Source: Phycisphaerales bacterium (lineage in GTDB: Bacteria; Planctomycetota; Phycisphaerae; UBA1845; Fen-1342). Taken from it: 64,000 nucleotides of DNA. The notes under the pieces are model-generated. The model did not search any database. It had not been told where the DNA came from and saw only the letters and a list, made by a program, of their open reading frames with translations. Shown here in pieces: positions 19,792 through 30,800 of the stretch. The DNA lies in contig JADJXS010000001.1 in assembly GCA_016710275.1 (NCBI GenBank), forward strand, positions 3,348,001-3,412,000. Direction: 5' to 3'. Numbering within the stretch: position 1 is the first letter of the stretch; each line of letters opens with the position of its first letter. Made by a program: the position numbers and the translations under genes.

Positions 19792-20114
19792 CGTTCGCTC
19801 CCGCAGTCAATGGGTCGCCAGGAACCGGTGGCTCGTTATAGCACATGTTCAAACAAAGCCGCGCATGACGGCTGCGAAACGGCAATATTCCGTTGACATG
19901 CCCGAACCGTACCCGGTATGTTATATAACGGTCGTGGAGGACGACCGCCGACGACGCGCGCAACCCCGTTCAGTTTTCTCACCTCTGCGCGCGGAGTCGA
20001 AAGATCGCCAACCGGTGGCTGCGCTGTTGCGGGCCGACGAGGCGGTTGACTGAACCGTTCGCGCCGTCGATTCGCCGGTGCGACTACTTTCTGAGGAGAG
20101 GAGGAGTTTCGCTC
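19792..20114. other. Divergent intergenic region carrying a promoter and a leader hairpin
   Basis: This 323-bp region separates the phosphoesterase from the PEP-CTERM gene. It contains the TTGACA/TATGTT promoter described separately. Just downstream is a hairpin, GGTCGT-ggagg-ACGACC (19930-19946), whose loop is an SD-like GGAGG. The remaining leader up to the strong ribosome site holds no gene I can see. Confidence 0.5.
19893..19922 (+). promoter_or_regulatory. Sigma-70-like promoter of the PEP-CTERM gene
   Basis: TTGACA at 19893-19898 is a perfect -35 box. TATGTT at 19917-19922 is a fair -10 box with an 18-bp spacer; a palindromic GTTATATAAC follows. A start near 19929 would give a leader of roughly 185 nt. 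Confidence 0.6.
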
Positions 20115-21209
20115 ATGCGCAGGCTGCTTTTGTCCACAGCGGCGGCTCTCGTTGCGCCCGCCGCGCTCGCAGGCACACCCACGCTCAGCCCCATGACATC
20201 CTGGGGCTTCAACGGCGATGGCTGGTGGGCCCCCGGTGAGAATGGCATCACCTACCTCACGACCACCAACGAACAGCGCAGCATGGCGGTTAATCCCGCA
20301 AACGGCAACGTCTACCTGACGAACGGGCTGAGCGTTCGCATTCTCGACCCGCTCACCGGTGCGGCGTCCGGATTGCTGGATACAACCGGCATCTCCGGCG
20401 GCGCGCGTTCGCTCAACACGGTCGGCGTCACCCGCACCGGCCAGATCTACGGCGCCAACCTCACGACGAACAGCACCACCAGCCCTTACAAGATCTACCA
20501 TTGGGCGAGTGAGGCTGCCGCGCCTTCGAACGTGTACTCCGGAGACGCAAGTCTTCCGGGTTCGCGTATCGGCGACGACATCGACGTCTGGGGCGATCTG
20601 CTGGCCGCCGGCTACAGCAATAACCCGGTCGTCGCGGGGAACAACGGCTTTGCCGTCCTCGACACGAACACCAACACGTTGACCCGCCCGGCGTTCCCCG
20701 GCACCCCGCCGAACGCGGGCGACTTCCGCCTGAGCATCGCCGGTGTCGATGGGGACACGCTGTATGGCACGCAAAGCTCGGGCGGCACCGGCCGCCTCCG
20801 CGTCGCCGACTTCAGCGGCGGCGTGGCCACGCTGGTGACCAGCATTCAACTCACGTCCGCCAGCGAGCGCGGCATGGACTATGCCTTCCTCGATGGCACC
20901 GCCTTGCTGGCCACCATCGACACGGTCTCGTCCATCGTCCGTCTATACGACGTGACGGGTGTCGATGGCACGACCACGTCCCTGGCGCCGATCGCATCGC
21001 TGGACCTGACCGCCCCCGACAACGCGAACGGCAACGGCACGAGCGCCGTCGCCTTCGGAAAGCTGGTTAACACCGGCAGCGAGCGCTTCTGGCCGCTGTA
21101 CGCCATGAACACGAACAACGGAATCCAGGCCTTCAAGGTCGTGGTTCCTGAGCCGGCATCGGTGACGATTCTGGCCTTTGCGGCTCTGTTTGCTATGCGT
21201 CGTCGCTGA
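20115..21209 (+). CDS. Secreted PEP-CTERM-anchored beta-propeller-like protein
   Basis: The ATG at 20115 follows a strong GAGGAGAGGAGGAG and gives 364 residues; the frame extends to 20046 without support. A signal peptide (LLLSTAAALVAPAALA) is followed by a repetitive beta-rich body with recurring VYLTNG, GDTLYGT and ADFSGGVATLV turns, like a propeller or LVIVD-type fold. The C-terminus is a classic PEP-CTERM sorting signal: PEPAS, a short hydrophobic helix and RRR. An exosortase, not in this window, should cleave and handle it. The role is probably in the cell surface or extracellular matrix. Confidence 0.9.
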   Translation: MRRLLLSTAAALVAPAALAGTPTLSPMTSWGFNGDGWWAPGENGITYLTTTNEQRSMAVNPANGNVYLTNGLSVRILDPLTGAASGLLDTTGISGGARSLNTVGVTRTGQIYGANLTTNSTTSPYKIYHWASEAAAPSNVYSGDASLPGSRIGDDIDVWGDLLAAGYSNNPVVAGNNGFAVLDTNTNTLTRPAFPGTPPNAGDFRLSIAGVDGDTLYGTQSSGGTGRLRVADFSGGVATLVTSIQLTSASERGMDYAFLDGTALLATIDTVSSIVRLYDVTGVDGTTTSLAPIASLDLTAPDNANGNGTSAVAFGKLVNTGSERFWPLYAMNTNNGIQAFKVVVPEPASVTILAFAALFAMRRR

Positions 21210-21315
21210 TTCCCTCCGGGTCGGCGGGTTGCGGCCGCCTCGCCGCAACTGCTCAGTTCGTTCCGGACGCCCCGTTGCAAAAGCGACCCGCGCGCCCGGG
21301 CACTCTCTCAGAATT

Positions 21316-21354
21316 CCGGTCCGCCTCACCCTTACACAGGGTCAGGCGGACCGG
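21316..21354 (+). terminator. Strong hairpin terminator after the PEP-CTERM gene
   Basis: Sixteen-base arms (21316-21331 and 21339-21354, CCGGTCCGCCT... ) pair with a single mismatch around a seven-base loop, followed by TTTCCTTT. It sits about 105 bp past the stop and should end the transcript. Confidence 0.8.
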
Positions 21355-21400
21355 TTTCCTTTACCCAATCTTCTGACTCCCGAAGCCCCGCGACCGGCCA

Positions 21401-21497
21401 CCCCCACCCCCGAATCGCCACTCCCTCCCCCGAACAACCACGCCCACCCACAAATGACCACACCCACCCTCGAATGTCCACTCCCCCCGGATGGCCA
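21401..21497. repeat. 20-bp degenerate C-rich tandem repeat, about five copies
   Basis: Units start at 21401, 21421, 21441 and 21461, with a shorter fifth unit at 21481-21497. The consensus is roughly CnCCCnCCCCCGAATnnCCA. One strand is almost free of G between the CGAAT cores. The array follows the terminator of the PEP-CTERM gene and is followed by a T run near 21519. No coding frame accounts for it. Confidence 0.75.
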
Positions 21498-21830
21498 CTC
21501 CCTCCAATCCCCCCGCCTTATTTTTTTCCTCCGACTCAGGCATATGCCCGAATGTCAAATCCGCCCGCGCGATGTAGAACCCCTCGTGCCGGGCTGTTCT
21601 CGCCCGCCGCGAGCCTTCCCGGGCCGATTGCGCGAGTGGCTTGAGCGCTGGTCATAGCGGTCTGCGCGACGTTGTAGCGCAAATCGCGCCAAAATCGCAC
21701 CGGCGGCGCTCGAATACACCATTCCGCATCTATCGGCGTCCATTGCGCAGCATGCCTCCACGAAAAAGGCGCTGCGCGGCAATACTTCAGGTGCAGGGCA
21801 ACGGGGTCGCCCCGCCGGGAGGTCACGACC

Positions 21831-24800
21831 ATGACGACGACAGATTTCCGTCCGGCACAGATCAGCGCGTGTGGGGGCTTCATCACGCGCGGCCACATCC
21901 TCCCGACTCGACTGGCGGGAAGGTGCGCCGCACTCTTCCTCCTCACCGTCCCACTTTCGCCATTCCCCGCCCCAGCTCTTGCGTCGTCCGCCGACCCAAT
22001 CCCCGGCGACCTTAACTGCGACGACGTGGTCGATGCGCACGACGTGCAGGCCTTCGTGCTTGCCTCCACGGACGCCCAGGCCTGGTCCGCCGCCCATTCG
22101 CGACCGGCGACGGATCGCATCGCCCGCGGTGACTTCACCGGCGACGGATTGGTGAACGCACTCGATGTGCCCGGTTTCGCCCTGACGCTCCGAACCGCCC
22201 TTGCCGAGCGCTCATCCGCCACAAGTACAGAGGCGGCTCCCGGAGGCGCCCACGGGAGCGCTTCGTCCACTGAGTCCGGCACGGAGTTTTCCACCTCCTC
22301 ATCGGGCCCCACCGGCGCAGGCATGATGTCGAGCGGCCCCCTGCTCGACCTGGACATTGACAGTGACAACAACAACGGCGACAACCCGCCCGATCGCTCC
22401 GCCGCCGAGGACGCGGCCGAGGATTCCGGGACCGGCAAGTACACTCCGGTGAACTTCGACGACGATGAGCCGGACGGCATCCCTGATCGCATCAATTCCA
22501 AGCCGGCAGGCTGCGACGAGACCACCGCCGACGACGATCTCATCCCCGCGGTGCTGGAGTTTGATCTTGCCTATCTCGGCGCCGATGTCGACTATCGCCT
22601 GGACTATGACGGGTCGTCGCTGCGGGTCTGGCATGTGCCGTCCACCTGCACTGCCTGGACTCTCGTCGAGCCGGGGCAGCCCCGCACGGAGTGGATCCGG
22701 CCGCTGGGCGACATGAACGGCGACGGCCATTTCAACAACTTCGACATTGACGCTCTGGTGTTGGCGCTGGTCGATCGGCCGGCCTTTCGACTAGCCTTTC
22801 CAACCGTCGATCCCGACCACCTGGGCGATTTCGACGGCGACTGGCTGCTGACCAATTTCGACATCGATCCCTTCGTCGACGCGCTGACCGGCACGCCGCA
22901 ATCGCTGCCGCTGCGCTTCCGCGTCGAGGCGGCCTTTGCCGCAGCAGGCGGGCAGTCGCTGCGGGCGGTCCAGTTGGATGAGGAGAGCGAGGAGCTTGCG
23001 ACCGACGAGGTGCGCGTGACCCTCACGGGCGGGCATTGCGTGAACTGGGACGGCTGGCAGATCGCGCCTGATCTGCTCGCCATCCCGCCCAGCCTCCCGC
23101 CGCTTTCGACGGACTGGGCGACCGGCAGCTCGCCGCTGGTGCCCGCCGGCAACGCCGCCGCCAAGGCACGCACCGGACTGCCGCAGCGCGCACTCGTCGC
23201 CGAGATCGTCGATCCGGTAACGGGCCAAGCGCTGATCCAGGACATCGACCTGGCGTTGCCTTTTGGCGGCGCAGTATTCCGCCATGTCCGAACCTACGCA
23301 CATCCGACCTATGTCGAACACCTGATCGACTGTCCGCTCTCCAGTCCGGCGGCGCATGAGTCATCGGCATGGGCCGCATGGGACTGGAACGGCTTGGGCT
23401 GGATGATGGGCGAAGCGCCGCTGCTGGTCGTCGACTATTCGCATCCGGAGATTCTCGGTGAAGCCCACGGCGTCTGGACCTACTTCGCCCCGGACGCACA
23501 CCACGCTATTCCGTTCAAGCGCCACGCTGACGGAAGCTATACCGCCCCGGCGCATTTCGGCGCCTTGCTCACGCACAACGGCGCGTCGGGAGTTACGCCG
23601 ACGCAGGTGCAGATTGAACTGCGCAAGGATGTGCGCTACACCTTCGAAGTACTGCCGCAGCGACCCGTCACACAAGGTTCGATGGGGGCGGCACAGGCAT
23701 CAGTCGGGCGCGTGCTGCAGATTGACGACCGCAACGGCAACCGGGTCGAATACCAGTACTTTACGCCCGGTGGGGCGCTGAACTGCAGCGAGGTCGGCCA
23801 GATCGACCGCGTTCGCCTCTGGCCCGCCGGCGCGGAAGAGCCTGCATATACGCTACTGTACACATATCGCGAGTTTCGACAGCACCCTTCCGCATACGCC
23901 AACGGCGAGCCGCCGGAAGGAGTGGATCCGGTCCTTGAATTCGACCCGGATGAGAACCAGCGCTGCCTGTTTGCAATACACGTCTATGAGGGCGACGAGG
24001 TCGGCGGCGCTGCCGAGGATCGCTGCGTACCTGCCAGCCTGTTCTGTCCGCTTCCGGACGAGGAGGGGCACGGCCACCTGGATTATGTCTATCTGGATCT
24101 TGAGAACATCGCCGAATGGCTCGAATCGTCAGACGCCGTGCCCTCCGGTTGGACTCAACGCGTCAAGTATCACTACAGCGAGTCGTCGGCCTGTGGAGCC
24201 GGGTACAACGTCGGCGCCAATGGGAGAATGCACGACCCGGCGTTTGGCGACAGCACCTATGGCGCGATCAACTCCGACAGCGCGATGGATCTGCGCAAGT
24301 GCACAGTAACCACGCGCCTGGAGACAGGCCCACCCGCGTCGCTCGACCACCGCTTCACCGTGTACGACTATCACAAGTCCGCCAGTTCCCGATCTGCGGT
24401 CGCAATGGCGCCACTGAAGGCAATTCGTCGCCATGAAGAGCTGGTCAACGCGATTCGTTGGTCCAACCCTGGCGAAGGCGAGGACCAGCGCCGGTTGCTC
24501 GATACGGCTGACGTCGCCGGCTCGCTCGAAGCGGCAACGACGCACCTGACTCGCCCTGATTTCGACGGAAGCAACGCTGCGCTGACCATCGACTTTCGCG
24601 CGGCGGGCGTCCCGACACCCCCCATCGACGCATGCTTCGCAACCTGCTTCGGCCGAACACTGACCTCGGAGCATGAGTACGGCGACGCCATCTGGCGCGA
24701 CGGCGTGGTCTCTGACATTCGCATTCGCGACGCCAGGACCGGGCGCGAACGCACCTACCAGTTGACGCACCTGGGCTTCGGCGAACCTGGCTGGATCGCG

Positions 24801-27800
24801 AACGGCACTCGTGCATCCTGCGAACGGGGAAACCCTGAGCCGATCTGGTCGCTCAATCCCATGAGCACGTTCCTCGCGCCGTTCCGTCGAACCACGGGCG
24901 GAGAGAACCCTACTTTCGTCGACTTGCTGGCCACCGTCGGCGACCCTCCCGTGCGCCAGGAGATATACGGCATTGTCATCGATTCATATTCTTCGGCGGA
25001 CGGCAACTCACCTGTAACGCGGACGTTCGCCTCGTTCGATGCCGCAGGGCGCGAAGTGTCCGTCGCGACGCAACCTCTTGCCCCCCGCAGTGATCCCCAG
25101 TGTCAGGGCTGCCCGCCCGGCCGCGAGCGCAACGCTTACGATTCGCTCGGTCGTGTTATTGCCCGCTACTCACCCTCGTGGGACTCCAGCGCACACTCGG
25201 CGTCGGACGGCTTGATTACCAGATTTGAGTACGCTACCTCAGACACTCCATCCCCCTTGTCCAGGCTCTCCGTACACCGCGGAGACGAAACCGGACCGTC
25301 GCTCACTGTTCGCGAGTTCTCCACGACGGCACCGAACGACCCGTTCGGCACGTGGCTTGTTACGGAAATGAAGGAATGGCCCGACGGCGCCACCGGTGCA
25401 CCGGTCATCACCACCTACGATTACACACTTACGCAGGGATCGTGGGGGCAGGACGTCATTTCCACACGCACAGCCCGCACAGCGCCGGTCACGGCCTGTA
25501 GCGGCGCGTCCTACCAGCACGTCCAGCGCGACACCTACGATGCCGCCGGGCAGGTCGCTTCGACGACGGTATGGACTGAAACAACCCATCAGGGCAACAC
25601 ATTCTCGTCAACACCGCAGACCACCAGCTTCTTCCGCAGCCCTACGCCGCCTTACAACACGACCAGGATTGAGTTTCGGGAAGGTACCGACCTGGCTGCG
25701 ACGACCACCTTTGATTACGCCGGTAACCAGCTCGTGCGCACCAACCTCCCGAACGGCCGCGCCCACGTCGTTGTATCGCGCGTCACAACGGTGCCGGGCC
25801 TCTTCGGCCCTGAGCGGGTTCGCGAGGAATGGACCTATTCGGACGTGCTTCAGACCGAGATTCCCGAAGAGCCTCCCCAGACCGTCTACGACATCCCGAC
25901 GCCCGTTACGATCCGCTGGTATGCCGGAAAGCAACTCCTCGGCGAGCGCGTCGGGAGTGTCCCTGCCGGGTCCGCCCCGGACGGCAACCCCGCGTCGCTC
26001 ACGACGCACATGACTACGCTCTATCGGTTCGACGAGCTAAACCAGCCGTTGGATGCCCAGGTACTCGATCACACCGGAACCCCGACCCTGGACTCCGGAA
26101 CCATCACTTACGACTTCGCCGGCATGCCGGTCCGCTCTGTGGAGCCGGACGGTACAATTACGCGACAGCTCTTCGACTCGCGGGGGCGGCTCACGCACAC
26201 CTTCCGAGGAACGGTCGATGAAGCGTGGGAGGAGGGCCTTGGCGGGGACGACATGCTGCTCGTCGAGTCCCGTGTCTATCGCACAGCCCCTCCGGCATTG
26301 TATCGCCTTCAGGAGGTCCACACCTATCAGGATGTCTGGCGCTTTGACGACATCGCCAATGCAATACCATCCACCACAACCGAGTATGTCTACGATTGGC
26401 GCGAGCGCGAGGTCATGCAAGCGACGCGCGGCGCGGCCGGAGCGCCTCTCTCCACCCACTTGACCTGGTTTGATAACCTCGACCGCCCCGTGCTGACCGC
26501 CACGTTCGACGGCGGACCTCCCGCAGACGTCACACTGCCCCAGGATCTTCCCGGCATGGACCTTCCGGACGTGGACGCGATCATCGAGGAGGTCTATGGT
26601 AGCGACTCTCCAGCCGTCTCCCTTACTCACACCGAGTACGACGAACGTGGGCTGCCGCATCGCGTCACGGACTATGACCTCACGGCACAACAGCCCACCG
26701 GCACGGTGCGCACCACCTTGTACGACGCCGCCCGTCGCCCGATCCTCGAGCACGATTCCGCAGGCCGAGCCACGACACGCAGGTTCAACGTGCTCGGTCA
26801 TGAGGTCGAGACGCGGGAGCTGGTGTTCAGCGCCAATGGTCCTTGCGGAGGGTCGTTTGAGCTGGAACGAACACATACCACCTTTGACATCATGGGCAAC
26901 GTCACCGCCGTCGAGCGCTTCGAGGCGATAGGAACACCGCCCCTGAACACCCCTCTGACGGCCGCGACGGCCGTTCGCACCTTCGCCCACAATTGGTATG
27001 ACGGTGCGAACCGCCTCGTCGCCACACTGGACTACGGCACCTCCACTACAGGTGGATACATCGCCACCACCGGCGACGGGCCCGCTCGCAGCGACGAATC
27101 GCCATCGTCGGCCCCTACCGGCGCACGCCTGACGCGCTACGCTTACGACGCGGTTGGCAACCAGTCCGACATCACGCATCCCGACGGCTCCCTGACGCGC
27201 CACCGGTACGACTCCCTCGGACGCCTGCGCCTCACCATAGAGGATGCGGCGCTGCGCGACTCATCCGATCCCACGCCGCCCATCGCGCGGCGAACTGCAT
27301 ACCGGTACGACGACGCAAGCCGAAGCGGGCTGCTCCTGGCAATGGCAGCCGTCCTCCAGACCGGCGTCGAAGATTGGACGCAGGTCGACTGGTCACCCGG
27401 TCCGACCGCTGTGAACCAGGTCACCTCCTTCGAGTATCACCCCACCGTCTGGCCGCGCAATCAACACTTCGGCCAGATGACCTACAGCGGCGGCTGGAAT
27501 CCCTACGGCGATCCGCAAAGCCCGCATTGGTCCAGCGCCAGCTCCCACAAGTCGTGGATCTCCCGCGTGATCTACCCGGACGGCCACACGCTCGACTTCA
27601 CCTATTACTCTGACGGTAGCGTCGCCTCGCGAGCCGACTCGCGCGGCGTCGCGATGTACCACCACTACGACGAGCACGGCCGCCGCACCGACACCTGGAT
27701 CGACGACACCGCGTACTTCGGCGGCTTGCCTGCTGACTACAACCCCGCCAATCGCGTTCATCATGTGCGGATGACCTACCTCCCCGACGGACGAATCGGG

Positions 27801-30800
27801 TCCGTCAAGGCCGACAGCTACGCCGGCGGATCCGCTACCCCCGTCGCGACCAGCGACTTTGGGTACGACCTGCGCCGGCGCCTCGCCACCGAGACTCAGG
27901 AGCTACACGCATCACCGCTCGGCCCGCGGACAATCGGCTACGAATGGCAATCGGCTACCAGCTTCGGCGTCATCCCCGCGCGCCTGGCCGCCATCACCTA
28001 TCCGCAGCCTGTCGTCGGCGAAACGCCCGCGACTATCCTGGCTCTTGACTACGGCCCCCCTGGAGGCCTTGACGACCGCCTCGGTCGCGTTGCCGCGCTC
28101 ACGCTCGACACCGGCGAAGGACCGCGGCTGCTCGCCGCATATGACTACGCCGGCGCCGGTCGACGCGTCGGAACAACCCTCGGCAACGGCGTGTCACAAC
28201 ACTTTACACTCTCTTCGGAGTCCGGCTACGCCGGCCTTGATCGCTTCGGCCGCGTCGCCGACCTGCGCTTCCTCACGGCCCAGTCCACGCCGGCGGTCAT
28301 CCATCGCTATTCACACGGCTACGACGCCGTCGGAAATCGGCTCTTCTCGCGCGTCGTCCACGCACCGACCCCCGATCCCGCTGATCCCGGCAACTGGATT
28401 CCCCACGACAACGATCGATCGCAACTCCACAGATACGACGACGTCGCGCGGCTCGCCGCGTCGCATCTCGGGGCGCTCTCGACGGACAATCAGCAACTGA
28501 CGAACGATCCGTCGGTGGCGCTGCAGCGCTCCATCGAGTGGCGGCTCGATGCCCTGGGCAACTGGTCGGCCGATGCGGATGTGCACGGCAGCGGTCAACC
28601 AACGGCCGAGGGGGTGCTGCGCGCGGATTCCAACTTCGGCGGCACGCCGACGCTCGAATCGCTGACGCACCAGGTGGATGCGGCCAACAAGCTGATCGAG
28701 GTCCGCGCCGCCGCCGACGGCGGACCGCCGCTGGTGCTTTCGCTCGTCCACGACCGGGCCGGGAACCTGGTCTTCGACGGCCGCTTTCTCTACCTTTATG
28801 ACGGATTCAACCGGCTCGTCGCCGTGCACGAGGCCTGCGAGACGGGCGGCGGATGTCTTACCTCGGCCCACTTCGACGCCGACGGCCGCCCGCAGGAGGC
28901 CGGCAGTCCGGCGTCGCTGCCGATCGGTGACCTGGTCGCCCGCTACGCCTACGACGGCGTCGGCCGGCTGATCTCACGCGAAGGGCCGGTCGCGGCGGGG
29001 CTGGGTCTGCTGACCTCGCCCACCACACCGCCGACGCTCGCCCGCGAGGAATACTACTACAACGGCGTGCGGCGGATCAGCACCGTGCGGATGCTCGGCG
29101 CGACGGCGGCGGTCTTCCTGGCCGCCGCGGACCCGGTCGGCTTTGAGGGCGGATTTGGCGACAACAACCCCGCCGACGGAGCGACCGCCGAGCGGCAGTA
29201 TGCCTGGGGCACCGACTACGTCGACGAGCTGGTCGCGACGGTGGAGCACGTCGACAAGCCGGGCCTGCTCGTCTCCTCATCTCTGGTGTTCTACCTCGTC
29301 GATGCGAACTACAACGTGGTCGCGTCGCTGGCGGACGACCCCGGGTGGAGCAGTTCACCAGCATCCGCCACGGACCTGATGCTGACCCAGACGGCCTATG
29401 AGCCGTACGGCGCCCCGGCGATCCACGACGATTTTCTGCGGCTGGCGGATGAGTCCAACGAAGTGCCGGCAGGCGAGCGCCGCCGCGCGCCGCTGGTTGA
29501 CGTCGGACACCAGGGACTGTTCTTCGACCGCTTCGTCGTCGCCCCCGGCGCGACGATCCTCGACCCGCTGCTGTCGCCGACCAGCGGATCGTCCGCGCCC
29601 GAGCGCACCGTCGGTCTGTACTACAACCGCAATCGCTGGTATTCGCCGACCCTGGGCCGGTTCACGGGGCGGGATCCAAGCGATACGGCGCTGCCGATTG
29701 CGATCGCGGCCGAGTACAACGGTACGGCGCTCCGCGCGCTGGCGCGTCGGCCGATGGCCGCCTACGCCGACGGGCCGAACGCATTTCTGGCCTATGACTC
29801 CAGCCCGATCCAGCGCCGCGACGCCATGGGTCTGTCGTGGGGCATGGAGGACGACCTTGATGACTACCTGGCCGACTACACCGGCGGCGTGCTGTATACC
29901 ATCGGCACGCTGAACGAATCGGCCAAGTGGGCGTCGCTGGGGCTGGAGACGGCCCTGGGCATTGCGTCGGGGCTGCTGCCCGGCTCGGGCTTGTACGACG
30001 CCTTTGCGGCGGTGCAGGTGCTGGCCAGCGGGCGCGGCGGATTCTGGGATGCGTTGACCATCGCGATGGTGGCCTTCCCGGCGGTCAAGGCCGTCGGCAA
30101 CGCCGTCGAAAGCCTCGCAGCGTTCCGCAGCCTCGGCCGGGCGCGTCAGATCGCCTCAGGCAGCTGCCGGGTGCTGTGCCTGGTGGCGGGTACTCTGGTC
30201 AACACGCCGGACGGCGAGGTGCCGATCGAAGAGCTGGTCACCGGCCAGCAAGTCATGTCTCTGGCGACGGCCGAAGGTGCGATCGCGGCTGATGCCGCGG
30301 CTGCGGCCGATAGCGCGGGTGCGGATGATGGTGCCGGTACGGTTGTCGGCGCAGATGCGGTTGAGGGCGCAGGTGCGTCCGCACACTTCTCACGATCAGC
30401 GCTGGAGGCAGCGTTTGGGCCGGACGCCGCGATTGCAGCGCTCGGCCTTGATGGCCGGGCCGATCCGTCTTGCGACACTCCCGGTCGCTTCGCTGCGCCG
30501 GCGCGGGTGGCGGCGCTGCACCGGCGGCTGGCGCCGGCGGTTCTGTGGATCACGATTGAGGAGAGCGGCCCTGCGAAGGGTGATGAGGAGGCCGGCGCTG
30601 CAGGCCCCAGCGGCCAAAACGACCGTGACGGCAGCGATAATCGTGGCAGCACTCCCCTCGGCGAGAGCGTGGTCCTCGGCGTCACGCCCGACCATGAACT
30701 GCTGACCGCCGACGGACGGTGGCAGCCGGCGGGGCTGTCCAAGCCGGGGGACGGTCTGACCGGCCGGGCCGGCCGGCCGGTGTTCATCCGCGACATCCAG

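Larger units (their letters stand above)
21210..21830. other. Intergenic region upstream of the RHS gene
   Basis: This 621-bp spacer holds the hairpin terminator at 21316 and the C-rich tandem repeat at 21401. A stretch from about 21500 to 21816 shows no gene I can support. A GGGAGG at 21817-21822 is the ribosome site for the RHS gene. No clear -35/-10 pair was found for that gene. Confidence 0.5.
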
